From positions 18,579 through 82,578 of the forward strand of contig DDXR01000075.1 of NCBI GenBank assembly GCA_002347565.1: 64,000 nt of DNA, in the 5' to 3' direction. This document shows positions 16,760 through 27,400 of the stretch, piece after piece; position 1 is the stretch's first letter; the number at the start of each line of letters is the position of its first letter. This stretch comes from a bacterium UBP2_UBA2255 (GTDB lineage: Bacteria; Edwardsbacteria; AC1; EtOH8). The notes under the pieces are model-generated. The model was given only the letters and a program-made list of their open reading frames with translations. It did no database searches and was not told the DNA's origin. The position numbers and the translations under genes were made by a program.

Positions 16760-17635
16760 TCACTCGACGTTCTGGACCTGCTCCCGCAGCTTTTCGATCT
16801 GGTCCTTGAGCTCGACCACCAGCTGGGAAACGGCCGAGTCGCCTGCCTTGGAACCGATGGTGTTGGCTTCGCGGTTCATCTCCTGCAGCAGAAAATCCAG
16901 GCGGCGCCCCACCGGCTGCTGCTGCCTGAGATAGGCGGCGAAGGCCGAGCAATGGCTCCGCAGCCGTACCAGTTCCTCGGTGATGTCGCTGCGGTCGGCC
17001 AGCAGCGCGGCCTCCTGCGCTAACCGGGCAGGATCGAGCCGCAGGCCGCCGGCAATGTCGGTGATCCGCTGCCGCAGCCGGCGGCGGAGCAGGGCCGGCC
17101 GGCGCCGCACCCTGGCTGCGATGCGGCCGATCAGGCTCAGGATCCTCCGGTTGCGCCCCTCCAGATCGCGCTGCAACGCGGCCCCCTCGCGCCGGCGCAT
17201 CGCGTCGAGGCCCCTGACCGCTGCGGCCAGACCCCGCGACAATGGCTCCCAGGCCGCGTCGCCATGGTCGCCATCGTTCGGCGGCGACACCACGTCGGGC
17301 AGGGCCAGCAGCGTCCGCAGGCCGGCCCCTCCCTTCAGGCCCAGCTCCCGCTTGAGCGCCTTGAGCTGCGCTGCGTACTGCCGGATCCGTTCGCGGTCGA
17401 TGACCGGCGGCGGGGATGGTTCGGGACCGGCCGGGGCGACGACCGCTGACACGGAGCCCCGCGGGATCAGCTTTTGGAGCGCCTCCCTGACCCTGGCTTC
17501 CAGCGGCGCCAGCTCCCGGGGCAGTCTCACGCCGAACTCGGCGTGGCGGTGGTTGACCGCACGCACTTCGACCGTCAACGTCCTCCCCCGGTGTACGAAC
17601 GCGGCCCGGCCGTATCCCGTCATGCTCTTGATCAT
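16760..17635 (-). CDS. yicC: YicC family endoribonuclease
   Basis: A 291-residue protein with the complete family ends: MIKSMTGYGRA at the N-terminus and FLLQEMNREANTIGSKAGD with VELKDQIEKLREQVQN at the C-terminus. YicC proteins are MnCl2-dependent endoribonucleases implicated in RNA turnover and stress survival. It is coded 63 bases after the Omp85 gene and has its own extended -10 promoter. In many genomes yicC precedes gmk; here gmk is 26 kb away. Confidence 0.94.
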   Translation of the reverse strand: MIKSMTGYGRAAFVHRGRTLTVEVRAVNHRHAEFGVRLPRELAPLEARVREALQKLIPRGSVSAVVAPAGPEPSPPPVIDRERIRQYAAQLKALKRELGLKGGAGLRTLLALPDVVSPPNDGDHGDAAWEPLSRGLAAAVRGLDAMRRREGAALQRDLEGRNRRILSLIGRIAARVRRRPALLRRRLRQRITDIAGGLRLDPARLAQEAALLADRSDITEELVRLRSHCSAFAAYLRQQQPVGRRLDFLLQEMNREANTIGSKAGDSAVSQLVVELKDQIEKLREQVQNVE

Positions 17636-17670
17636 TGTCGCGCCCTCGAGTTGTCCGTTGACCCTCGGCG

Positions 17671-17679
17671 ATTATACCA
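17671..17679 (-). promoter_or_regulatory. Extended -10 promoter for yicC
   Basis: On the minus strand TGGTATAAT: a TGn extension then a perfect TATAAT (17676-17671). The -35 region is poor, as usual for extended -10 promoters. Start would be near 17664, leader about 28 bases. Confidence 0.6.
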
Positions 17680-17698
17680 CACACGGCGGACGGCAGCA

Positions 17699-19354
17699 TC
17701 AAAAATCGTTACGCAGCAACAGGTGCACCTTGCCGTCCGCTGGATTATCGCCCCGGCCCAGCCCGTAGTCCACCTGGATCCTGCCGAGCCGGGTATCGAG
17801 CCGCATGCCGGCGCCGTACCCGAGCACGGTCCGGCCCAGTCCCCGGTCCCGGTCGCGGACGTATCCCCAGTCGACGAATGGATACAGCTGGAATCCTGCG
17901 GCGGCGGTCAGGCGGTGCTCGGCGTTGACCCATCCGGCCTGACTGGCCGCGAATTGCTGCTCGTAGAAACCGCGGATCGTCGCCGCACCGCCCAGATAAT
18001 ACTGGTCGGAACGGGGCGCCGGCCTTTCGCCGGTCGCCAGCGCCCGCGCATGGGCCGACAGGGCGGCCGCATGGCCGGCGGCCGGCGACCAGGACCAGTC
18101 AGCGTCCAGCTCGACGCGTCCCACGGTCAGCTGCGCCGCCGGCTCGAAGTAACGCTTGCGGCCATACCGGGTCTGCAGCCGGTAGCGCAGACCGGACTGG
18201 TGCGGCCGATGCCGGCGGTGATCGCCTTCGATCGACCACAGCGTGCTGTAGGTCTGGCTGCGTCTGACCTCCGCCTGCGATCCGGGGACGACCCGTTCGA
18301 CAGCGCCGCCGGCGCCCAGCGACAGCCGGTCGTTGACCGGCACGGTCGCCAGGATGCTGCCACCGGTCCGTGTGTATTGGGAATCCTGGATGGCGTGATC
18401 GACCGCCAGCGTCACGCCGACCGGCGAGTTGTACAGCCATGGATCGGCATACGAGGCGCTCAGCCCCGTCGCGGACTGCCGCAGCCGCTCCCAGTGGAAA
18501 AACAGACGGCGGCCGGTGCCCGATATGTTCCTCAGCTCCAGATCGACCGAGCCGGCCAGCCAGCCGTCACGACCTGCGCCCTGGTTGTAGCCCGCGGCGC
18601 CAGCCAGGGTGTTGTAGCGCGGCTCCTTGACGGTGAACACCGCAACGACCCTGCCCGGATCCTCACCGCCGGCCAGTTCTGCGAGCGCTGCCGACGTGAA
18701 CAGGCCGGATCCCACGAGCCGTGACACAGCGCGCTCTATCCGGACAGCGCTGAACCGTTCCCCCGGCTTCAGTCCGGCCAGGCGGTCTGCGGTCGCCGCC
18801 GTGGTCAGCCCGTTGCCGATGAAGGACACGGCCGCGATCGACAACAGCGGGCCCTCGGTGACATCGTACCCATAATCGACCGTGTCGGTCCGCAGCGACA
18901 GCCCGGACAAGCGCACCGCAGCGCGGGGGAACCCGGCGTCGGCATAGGCGCGGCTGATTCTGGCCATGTCCCGTGCCAGCAGCCGCTGGTCAAAAAACGA
19001 TCCGGGCCGGAGCGACAGCGCTTCCCCGAGGAACCGGCCGGAGATGAACGAATTGCCCGTGAAACTCGGGTTGCCGGCCAGGTACCGGACGCCCTCGGAC
19101 ACGCAGATGCTGAGGTGTGTGCTGTCCTCAGACCACCGGACGCGTACATCGGCATCGAGGAACCCCGCCGAGCGATAGCCGTCAACGAGGCGGCGCAGGC
19201 CTTGGGACAGATGCCCGGATCCAGCCGGCCCCACCGTGCCGGAGACCTCCTGCCGGGAGAAGAACCGGTTGCCGTGGACCGACACCTTCGTCGGCTGGCC
19301 GGTCGCGGTTGCGCCCCAGAGCGATAGCATCATCAGGAAGCACAGGCGGCGCAT
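17699..19354 (-). CDS. Omp85-superfamily (TamA/BamA-like) outer-membrane protein
   Basis: A 551-residue outer-membrane assembly or translocation protein. Residues 1-19 are a signal peptide. Three POTRA-like units follow: about 22-85 (VSVHGNRFFSRQEV), 92-165 (GNPSFTGNSFISGRFLGEAL) and 172-240 (AVSFIGNGLTTAATADRLAG). A 16-strand-type barrel fills residues 245-551, with GRDGWLAGSVDLELRN, RGFYEQQFAASQAG and a terminal phenylalanine. The number of POTRA units is closer to TamA than to BamA. Its ATG overlaps the previous stop by one base, so it is the last gene of the secretion operon and probably serves its products. Confidence 0.85.
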   Translation of the reverse strand: MRRLCFLMMLSLWGATATGQPTKVSVHGNRFFSRQEVSGTVGPAGSGHLSQGLRRLVDGYRSAGFLDADVRVRWSEDSTHLSICVSEGVRYLAGNPSFTGNSFISGRFLGEALSLRPGSFFDQRLLARDMARISRAYADAGFPRAAVRLSGLSLRTDTVDYGYDVTEGPLLSIAAVSFIGNGLTTAATADRLAGLKPGERFSAVRIERAVSRLVGSGLFTSAALAELAGGEDPGRVVAVFTVKEPRYNTLAGAAGYNQGAGRDGWLAGSVDLELRNISGTGRRLFFHWERLRQSATGLSASYADPWLYNSPVGVTLAVDHAIQDSQYTRTGGSILATVPVNDRLSLGAGGAVERVVPGSQAEVRRSQTYSTLWSIEGDHRRHRPHQSGLRYRLQTRYGRKRYFEPAAQLTVGRVELDADWSWSPAAGHAAALSAHARALATGERPAPRSDQYYLGGAATIRGFYEQQFAASQAGWVNAEHRLTAAAGFQLYPFVDWGYVRDRDRGLGRTVLGYGAGMRLDTRLGRIQVDYGLGRGDNPADGKVHLLLRNDF

Positions 19355-22300
19355 CAGAAGTACGCCCTCAAGTCGAGCCTGGCATTGTGTTCCGGCCGCA
19401 GGTCCGGCCGCTTGCGTCCGTCATAGCCGGCTGACGACGTCAGGTTGGCATTCACGCGGTAGTCGTACTGCAGCGACCATGTTTTGGTCAGCCCCGGCGG
19501 CCGGGTGAACGCGAACTCGACCGGTATCTCGCCGGGGGGGCGGTCGGGCGCCCAGTGGATCAGACCGAACTCAGTCCTGACGCTGCCGGCCGGGCCCAGT
19601 TGCAGCGTCAGGTAGGGCGCGGCTGACGCCTTTCCGTACCTGACGACAATCGGCGGAGGCATTCCCGGCCCATGCTCCAGCCGCTCTCTGGCATAACCGG
19701 CCCTCAATGCCAGCTCCAGGTCCCGTACCGGATGCCATCCGCCGTCGCCGCCGATGGTGACGGCCGTCTCACCTGACTCCATGCCGGTCCCGACCGCGGA
19801 AGTTCCGGTCGCGGCGTATTCTGCGGACAGCGTCAGGCGTCCGGACGCCGCCAACGGCAGAAACACCTCGCCCCGCCGTTCCACGAGTTGCGTTTCCGTG
19901 CGGCGGGTCACGAACCGGCTGTCCGCCTCCCGGCGCCAGCGCAACCTGGTCCGGACATTCCAGCCCGAAACCGACGAATGGGAGGCCTCGCCCGACAGGT
20001 CGAGATGCGACCGCAAGTTCGTCGGGCGCCACAAGCGGCCGCGTTGGAACAGCACCGTGCTGGCAGCCATCGCCTCGGGAGAGCTGATCGACGCAGCGGA
20101 CAACAGGTCGAGGCGGCTTCCCTTCCACCATCCGCGCGACCGCACGGGCGTCAGGCTGAGATAGGCCTTGGCCGCGTTCTCGGTGGCCAGCACGGCGGCG
20201 CCCTGGTCGGTGACGGTCCGCCGGTAGTTGCCGGCCGTGTCCGGGTAGAACCGTCCGCTCCCGGGATCATAGCTGTGGTCGCCGGTGCGGTCCGGGACCC
20301 GCAGGTACAGCTCCTGCTTGAGCGCGGCCGCGGTGCTGCCGAGGGTATAGTCGAGCGACAGCCGGAGCTGCCCGTCCGGCCGCGCATGGTCGGCATGCAG
20401 GGCCGCCAGGTGCGAATTGAGGCCCTGTCCGGCCGCACCGGGACGCAGCCGCACCTGGCGGTAGGTGTGGTCGGCCGTGATGTTGAAACGGTCCGCACGG
20501 TGCCACCCCGCCCGGCTGGTCACCGTCGTGGCGAATGACTGTCCCGACCATGCCGTCGCCGCCGAATCGCGCCGGCGGTCATCGCGGCGCTTGACGCTCT
20601 GTTCCAGGGCGAGGCCGCCGCCGTTGCGGGCCCATCCCAGCGATGCCTCCCAAAACCTGGCACCCTCGGACCATGCCGTATCGCGCTGCAACAGGTCGAT
20701 GCTGGACACGAGGCCGGCATCGATACCCCATGGCCCGCGCCTCCAAGCCGACTGCGCCTGGTGCCGGTCGCGGCGGCCGGTCTGGTCGGGACGGTTGGGC
20801 CAGGCACCGCCAACGCGGTGCTGCAAATATCGGTATTCCAGCCGCGGCCATTTCGCCAGCCCGATCGATGAGGCGGCCTGGTACTTCCGGTTCCACAACC
20901 CGCCAGGCATGGCCAAGCGCCCCCAGCCGCCTCCCACCGTGGCGCACTGCAGCAGCGTGTAAGCCGCGCCCCACTCCATCTCCTGGCGGGGGCCGGCCGG
21001 CTCCACCGGCGCCATCCCGCCCCAGTTCGCCAGCCCCCATTCGGCCTCGAATCCCGGCCGGCGCTCGACGCTGCCGTTGCGATAGCCGGCGCCGACCGAT
21101 GTCCAGTCCGATCGCAGCTCGAACCCGCCCCATGGCAGGCTGTCGCGCTTCCACCTCAGCGACGCCGTACCGGCGCGGCCCTGGTTATCATCGTCACCGA
21201 TCGCCGACAGCGTGTTGCGGTCGAACGACGCCGTGCTTCCCTCGAAATGCGCCGCGCCGCCGTCCCAGGCGAACTCGGTTCGCAGGCCCGCCGTCCGCTC
21301 CGTTTGCGGCCCGGACAGCCGTCTCCTGGCAGCATAGTCCCCCGCCCTGGCGCCGACATAACGGAATCCTCCCAGCGAGCTGTCGTACACATAATCGCCG
21401 CCGCCGGAGCCGACCGCCGTGAAGGTCACCGAGTAATCCCCGGCGCCCGAGGGATCGTAGACGTAGAACGAGTCGGCCCTCGCATACCACCCGGTGCCGG
21501 GCTCGACCGGCGTGCCGCCATCGACCCACATTGCGGCGGTATCGTTGCCGGCCCGTGCCAGGGCGGCCCGCTGGCTGTCGGTCAGCGCGTCGCCGGCCGG
21601 CCGGTCGGCATCATCGGCCTCCTCGAGATAGGCCGCGTGCACCGCGGCCCAGTCCGTCGGCCGCAGCGACCCGGCGATGAACGTGAGGCTGCGGCGGTAT
21701 GAGAGCGCCGAGTACTGGAACTGGGCGACGATCCGGGAATCGCCGGTGATCGGCCGCCGCGGCGTGAAGGTCAGCTCCGCCCGGTCATGGTCGATGACGT
21801 AATCGGCGGCCGCGCCAGGCACCAGCAGCTCGCCGTCGAGCCAGACCTTCTGGCTGTTGGGGAGGAGCCGCGCCTCCCCGGCGCCGTCACCGGGCGACAG
21901 CCGGTACGGCCCCTGCGTGCCCTCCTGACCGGCGAAGCGGATGGTCGCACCCTTCCCCTTGGCGGCCGAGTAGGCGGCGCTCGCTGTCGCGCTGCCGTAC
22001 CATCCGTCGGCGTGCACGCCCTCGAGCTGGCGGTCAAATTGCAGCAGCGACAGAGCGCGGTGCGTCAGTTCGAGATCGCCGACGGCGGCCCTCCAATGCT
22101 CGGCCCGCGCCTGGATGAACATCTGCTCCAGCTGGCTGACCTCCCCCGTAGTTCCCGCGGCGGTCAACGGCAGATTCCGGTCCGACACCTGGGCGCTGAT
22201 CTCCAGTCCGGGTGACAACCGTCCGTTGGCGCTGACGTTCAGCGATTGCTCCAGTGCGAGATCGCGGTTCGAGCCCGTGGCGATGCTGAACGTCTTGCTG

Positions 22301-22752
22301 CCCCCGAACCGGACCGCCGTCGGGGCCTCCGGATCTGCTGCCGGTCCGCCAAGCGCGGCATCCGGGGCGGCCGGCTGCCGCGAGTCAGGGGGCAACAGCG
22401 CGGCCGCTGGGAGCTGCGGGACGTGGACCAGCGACTCGGGCAGGGAAACTGACAGCGCCCGGAACCAGATGACGGCGGTATCGGCCGGTGCGAGCGGCAG
22501 CGCGAAGAACAGCCTTCCCAACCGGTAATCGATGGCGTAATCCCGGTCTCGCACCAGTGTGCACCCGTTCAGCGACAGCGAGTCCGATCCCCGGAACAGG
22601 TTGCGGCGCCCGATATCAAAGGCCCGCTGTCCGTCGCCGGCGGCGATGGCAGCGCTGTCTCGGCCGTCCGACTGCGGCGGCGGGGCCGGCGGATCGCCAT
22701 CGACCGCCAGCGTCGCGGCGGCCAGCAGCGACACCCAAACCGCTAGCGGCAC
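19354..22752 (-). CDS. Very large outer-membrane barrel protein, SprA-like family suspected
   Basis: An 1132-residue exported protein with a GTG start and a signal peptide at 1-17. Residues 45-100 (NGCTLVRDRDYAIDYRLGRL) and about 305-345 (GELLVPGAAADYVIDHDRAE) are two copies of a 'declared value / DYxIDY' motif, and FGGSKTFSIATGSNRDLALE near 145 opens a barrel-like region that runs to the terminal Phe. This pattern resembles a family seen in FCB candidate phyla that recalls parts of SprA, the type IX translocon pore; that link is an inference. It overlaps the propeller lipoprotein by 10 bases and the Omp85 gene by 1. Confidence 0.6.
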   Translation of the reverse strand: MPLAVWVSLLAAATLAVDGDPPAPPPQSDGRDSAAIAAGDGQRAFDIGRRNLFRGSDSLSLNGCTLVRDRDYAIDYRLGRLFFALPLAPADTAVIWFRALSVSLPESLVHVPQLPAAALLPPDSRQPAAPDAALGGPAADPEAPTAVRFGGSKTFSIATGSNRDLALEQSLNVSANGRLSPGLEISAQVSDRNLPLTAAGTTGEVSQLEQMFIQARAEHWRAAVGDLELTHRALSLLQFDRQLEGVHADGWYGSATASAAYSAAKGKGATIRFAGQEGTQGPYRLSPGDGAGEARLLPNSQKVWLDGELLVPGAAADYVIDHDRAELTFTPRRPITGDSRIVAQFQYSALSYRRSLTFIAGSLRPTDWAAVHAAYLEEADDADRPAGDALTDSQRAALARAGNDTAAMWVDGGTPVEPGTGWYARADSFYVYDPSGAGDYSVTFTAVGSGGGDYVYDSSLGGFRYVGARAGDYAARRRLSGPQTERTAGLRTEFAWDGGAAHFEGSTASFDRNTLSAIGDDDNQGRAGTASLRWKRDSLPWGGFELRSDWTSVGAGYRNGSVERRPGFEAEWGLANWGGMAPVEPAGPRQEMEWGAAYTLLQCATVGGGWGRLAMPGGLWNRKYQAASSIGLAKWPRLEYRYLQHRVGGAWPNRPDQTGRRDRHQAQSAWRRGPWGIDAGLVSSIDLLQRDTAWSEGARFWEASLGWARNGGGLALEQSVKRRDDRRRDSAATAWSGQSFATTVTSRAGWHRADRFNITADHTYRQVRLRPGAAGQGLNSHLAALHADHARPDGQLRLSLDYTLGSTAAALKQELYLRVPDRTGDHSYDPGSGRFYPDTAGNYRRTVTDQGAAVLATENAAKAYLSLTPVRSRGWWKGSRLDLLSAASISSPEAMAASTVLFQRGRLWRPTNLRSHLDLSGEASHSSVSGWNVRTRLRWRREADSRFVTRRTETQLVERRGEVFLPLAASGRLTLSAEYAATGTSAVGTGMESGETAVTIGGDGGWHPVRDLELALRAGYARERLEHGPGMPPPIVVRYGKASAAPYLTLQLGPAGSVRTEFGLIHWAPDRPPGEIPVEFAFTRPPGLTKTWSLQYDYRVNANLTSSAGYDGRKRPDLRPEHNARLDLRAYF

Positions 22753-23603
22753 CGGAACAGGTTCCCGCGAGCAGCTACCGTCACCTGGTCGCCGCTGCCG
22801 ATCGCGATCAGGGATCCCCTCCCCGTTCCCGCGGCCCCGTCAGGCCAGGTCGAGCCTCGTCCCGGGTGGTGGCAGTCGAACACGTCCATCCGTCCTTCGG
22901 CGTCGACCGTCCACAGCCGGGAGTACGAGTCGAACGCCATCGCCGCCGGGCGCGCGCGAAAGCGCGCCAGGGCGCGGCCCCAGCCCGAGTGGAGAGCGAT
23001 TGTGCCATCGGCCGGATCGGTCAGCGCGACCAGGTCGCCCGCCCTGGTGACGGCCATCGCCGGGCGCTGGCCGGCAGCGGCCGCGGGACCGATGGCGACC
23101 GAGAACTGCCGCACCGCCCTCCCGCGCGGATCGAACACGGAGATCTCTCGCCGCGGTTCATCGAGCACGAACAGGTCGCCGGCCGCCGTTACTGCGGCGG
23201 CGCTGGTGGTGCGTCCGGCCACCATGACCATCCCCCGGGGCTTGCCTTGTGACGAGTAGAACCGGACGCTCTGTTCCCTGGCGTCCGCCAGGCAGAACCC
23301 CTCGTCGTACCCCGGGACCAGGAACGCATCGGGATTGCCGAGGCTGAGCTCGAATCGCTGCAGGCAGGAATCGCCGTCCGGCTGAAACGACAGCAGCCGC
23401 CACCGGGAGGGGTCTGTGAGATAAACGGCTCCGGTCCGGTCGACCCAGACCGATGCCGGCGACAGGTTTTCCGGGAACCGGCAGAGAACGGCGATCACGC
23501 CGTCGGGCGAGGGCGCCGCCCCCCCCGGGGACAGGCTGATCATCGGGGGGGCGCAGGCAAGCGCCGCCAGTGGCAAGAGCAGGGTAAGGGCGATGCGCGT
23601 CAT
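22743..23603 (-). CDS. Beta-propeller lipoprotein
   Basis: A 286-residue lipoprotein with lipobox LAALAC near residue 17. The rest consists of repeated short blades of NHL/SMP-30 type: VWVDRTGAVYLTDP, AVTAAGDLFVLDE, AVTRAGDLVALTDP, AFDSYSRLWTVD. It probably is a periplasm-facing or surface scaffold. ATG at 23603 opens the signal peptide; a longer in-frame start at 23732 would overlap the upstream gene and is rejected. Its stop lies inside the next gene's start, indicating translational coupling with the 1132-residue barrel protein. Confidence 0.7.
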   Translation of the reverse strand: MTRIALTLLLPLAALACAPPMISLSPGGAAPSPDGVIAVLCRFPENLSPASVWVDRTGAVYLTDPSRWRLLSFQPDGDSCLQRFELSLGNPDAFLVPGYDEGFCLADAREQSVRFYSSQGKPRGMVMVAGRTTSAAAVTAAGDLFVLDEPRREISVFDPRGRAVRQFSVAIGPAAAAGQRPAMAVTRAGDLVALTDPADGTIALHSGWGRALARFRARPAAMAFDSYSRLWTVDAEGRMDVFDCHHPGRGSTWPDGAAGTGRGSLIAIGSGDQVTVAARGNLFRCR

Positions 23604-23679
23604 GTCATTCGTCGCAAGCAAAATCCCCCGGTGCCTGGTGCCTGGGCAAGCACGCGGAGGATCGCACTGTTCACCGGCA

Positions 23680-24462
23680 TCAGAATTCGCCGGCCAGTCT
23701 GAACGTGAGGTTGTCGCCGTTGCGGGCCGCATCGAGCCGCCAGTTGACGGCGCTGGCCCTGGCGTCCGGCCGCCGGTTGTGTCGCCGGGTCAGGCGGGCC
23801 GCATTGACGGACGACAGCACACGGTTGAGCAGGGCGCCTCCAGCCGCGTAGCTGATCCGCTGCAGGGCGCTCCGGCTCTTGATGCGGAGCGACCGGTAGG
23901 AATGCCACTCGCCGTCGGCCTGCCAACGCCATGCGTCAGCGGCGGTGTACAGCCGTCCCGACACCCACGCCGCCTGGGCCGCCGGATCGTCCGGGTAGTG
24001 CTCCCGGGCCTGGCGCCACTGGTCCTCGTTGTACCAGTCGCTGTTGGGGTATTCGTAGATATCACGGTAGTACTCGTCGTTCTCCCGGCTGAAGTTCGAA
24101 CCGGCTTTCTGGGCGGCATAGTTCCGGTAGTCCCGTTTCCACATCTCGCCCTGGAACTTGGAGAACAGCGCGAAGCTCCAGATCAGGCCTTCGGCCGTGA
24201 AGAAGCCGACGGCGTGTCGTTGCTCGCCGGCGTAGTATTCGCCTGCGCCCGGCAGTGCCAGCGACATGAGGAATGCGGTCTTGATCGATTTCCGTCCGGC
24301 TGCTCGCGGCGCGGATTGCCGCTCCGGTTCCGGGGTTGCCGGCTGCTGCCGCGGGATATCGCGGATGATAATCTCGCCCGTAGCGGCGTCCGGCGCCGGG
24401 GCCTGTGCGGACAGGGTTGCGGCGACCGCGGCCAGCGCGAGGGCGGTAAAGAGCTGTTTCAT
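23680..24462 (-). CDS. Small exported/membrane protein, DUF5683-like
   Basis: A 260-residue protein with signal peptide 1-19. A proline-rich stretch leads to two hydrophobic segments in FLMSLALPGAGEYYAGEQRH and GFFTAEGLIWSFALF, a layout like the DUF5683 'SxxLPGxGQ(x)Y' membrane proteins of Bacteroidota. Aromatic-rich repeats follow (YYRDIYEYPNSDWYNEDQWR) and the C-terminus ends LAGEF. Function is not known. Its start overlaps the M6 gene stop by four bases (ATGA), so it is translationally coupled to it in the secretion operon. Confidence 0.65.
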   Translation of the reverse strand: MKQLFTALALAAVAATLSAQAPAPDAATGEIIIRDIPRQQPATPEPERQSAPRAAGRKSIKTAFLMSLALPGAGEYYAGEQRHAVGFFTAEGLIWSFALFSKFQGEMWKRDYRNYAAQKAGSNFSRENDEYYRDIYEYPNSDWYNEDQWRQAREHYPDDPAAQAAWVSGRLYTAADAWRWQADGEWHSYRSLRIKSRSALQRISYAAGGALLNRVLSSVNAARLTRRHNRRPDARASAVNWRLDAARNGDNLTFRLAGEF

Positions 24463-27400
24463 TTGACCACCGCGATTTTGCATGATGCGCTCCCGCCGCC
24501 GGCGGCCTCCGCCCGGATGAAATACAACCCGGCGGCGATGTTCTCCAGGTCCCAGACATACTCGTTATCCACGCTTGCCTGGCCGTCGTGGGAGAATCGC
24601 CGCACCAGGTCGCCCGCCGCGTTGTACACCCTGAAATCGACCCGGGCCGCCTGGGTGAGGTAGTAGCGGATCCGCGTCGGCACGTTGCGGGCGGGGTTGG
24701 GATAGGCGTAGAGGTTTTGCAGAATGCCTCCCCTGACAACCACCGGGATCGCGGAGGCGTCGAATCTGAGCAGACCGGTGTGGGACTGGTCGTTGTGGAA
24801 TCCGCACCACGGCTCGCGGCCTGCGGCATTCAGTGTGGCGTATCGCCAGATGTTTAGCCGGCCGTCGTCGCTGCCCACGGCCAGATAGCGGCCCAGGCCG
24901 GTCAAGGCCTGATCGGGAAAATACCGCGGCGTGGAATGCGTCTTCCCGCCGATGGTCATCGGAAAACCGGCCGCAGCCGTCCCATCGCCGTTGAAGGCAA
25001 CTAGATTCCCGTCAGGCGATCCGATGATAATCTCCGGCCGGCCGTCGGCATCGACGTCGGCCAGCACCGGCGATGACTGTACGGCCTCCCCGGCTGAAAC
25101 CGTTTTCGGGAACCCGGTCATCAACGTCCCGTTGTAATTGTAAGCATAAAGACTGGCGCCGATGGCGACTGCAATGTCGGGGTAACCGTTGCCGTCAACG
25201 TCGCCCACTGCGGGCGAAGCGATCGCCGCCTGGCCATGCAGCACCGGCCAGCCCGGAAGCAGTCCGCCGCGGCCATCGATCACATAAACGCCCTTCTTGT
25301 TGCAGGCCACGATCTCCAGCCTGCCGTCCCGGTTGACGTCGGCGACCGCCACCGAGGAGCTGACCCAGTCCACCCACGGCGTCAACGCCGGAAATCCCGG
25401 TACATTTTGGCCGTTGCCCCGGAACGCGAACACCCGACTGTCGCCCGACAGGATTACGATCTCGTTGCCGGGGTAAGCCGGATCGATATCGGCCACCGCG
25501 GCCGTGGAGCGGGTCTCCATGGTCAGGTCCCGGGGAAAACCGTCCAGGGGAGTTCCGTCATATCGCCAGACATGCAGCTTGCGGTCATCGCCGGCCACGA
25601 TCACTTCCAGCGTATCGTCACCGTTGACGTCGCCCAGCGTCACCGAGGAATAGATTGGGCCGTTGACGGACTGTGGCCAACCCGGCAAGAGGTTTGCTCT
25701 GCGTACCGAGAAGGTATCGCGATGCACGGTTGTGTCCAGTACCGTCTGCGGTGGCGTGAACCTGAAACCGTAGACCGCGCCCTGCGTCTGCGAGATGGCC
25801 GCTGCGATGAATACTTCAGGCTGCGAGTCGCGGTCGACATCTCCGACTGCCGGCGACGAGTAAATATTGCCAATAACCTTGGCGAATTCGGCATGTAATC
25901 TGACCGTGTCAGCGCCACCGGCGCGCACCAGCGTTGTGTCCTGGTTGAACAGTCCCGATCCGTCAAGCTTCCACGCATAGAGTGTGCCGCCGTTGTCGGG
26001 CAGCAGCACCACCGTTTGCTGGGAATCGGGCAGGAACGCGCAATTCGGGCTGTTCCAGTCGCAGGGGCCGTCCATCGCCGCCGGGAACCCGGGCAAGGCG
26101 TTGCCGACCCTGACCCGGGCGATCATGTTCTCGGCCGGGGACGAGATGTTGAAAATCGAGACATGGGTGCAAGACCCGTCGTTGGCCCGCGTGGCCGGGT
26201 CCGAGCCGTCGTCGAGGCGATCGTTGTTGCCGGCATAGTAGGCGTCGTAGGGGCTGGCGTAGGTGCCGTAGGGCGATCCGCCCCAGCGCTGCAAGTCCTG
26301 GATATGATCGGCCTCCACCAAATGGATGGCCTTGACCTCACCCACCTCCAGCGTGTTGTTTTCCCAGCGTCGCGCGATCAGGCTGTCGTCCACGTGCCAC
26401 ACCAGCAGGCCGCCCCGGCCCAGTTCGAACGGCAGGGAAAGGTCGTAATCGTCCACCTTGACCAGCACGCCGTTGCGCCAGACGCGGGCGCCGCTGGAAT
26501 CAGAACCGGGGCCATGGATCAGGGAATCGGAAAAATCAACCTGGTTGCTGGGATTGGACCAGGCCCGGCGGTTCTCGACCAGATAATACTCGCGGGAATT
26601 GAGCGGGATCTTGACTATGGCGTCGCGGTTCTTGGCCGCCCACTTGAAGGCCTGCAGGACGTCGTCACCCGGTTTGAGCACAACCGGATCTGCCCAGCCC
26701 AGGAAAACCTTGCACCAGGCCGAGAGGTGCGGCGGCACGTAGGCGTTGAGGTTCCAGGAGCCGTGCGACATCAGCTCCCACTCGCCCAGCCCCACCGAAT
26801 TGAACTCGACGTCATAGAGGTCCGGCAGGCCCAGCTGGTGGCCGAACTCGTGGGCGATCTCTCCCTGCGACCCCAGCACCATGCCGTCCTGGCTCTGGGT
26901 CTCGGCGTTGATGCTGGCCTCATAGATGGTGTCGGCACCACCCCGGACGATGATCGGGCTGGACTCGTCCATCCGGATGAACACCGCCGGCAGATCGGCG
27001 CCCCAAGGGTCGGTCTGCCACACCGAACCGGCGTGGATCAGCATCACCGCCTTGGGGATCTTGACGCCGCCGGCCCAGTGGCTGAACTGGCAGGTATCGG
27101 CGTCGGCCGCGGCCGCGGCGTCGCGTAGCAGCGTGTAGATGCCGGCGCCCCAATTCTGCTGGTTGTTGTAGAAATCCGAGTAGAATGACATCTGGTGCGG
27201 CAGGTCGTAGGCCGTCTGGCGCCCCTTGGGCCACTGCTCGTACTCGATCCACAGCCTGCCGCTGGATACCGCCCAGTAGTAGTTGCGCAGGGCCAGCATC
27301 TGATTGTGGACATACCCGCTGTCGTGCGGCGGCTCGTATTCAAGGTTGTGCCCCTGGAGGGGGTCGCCATTGACATAGATCGGCTGGCCGTTGCCGACAT

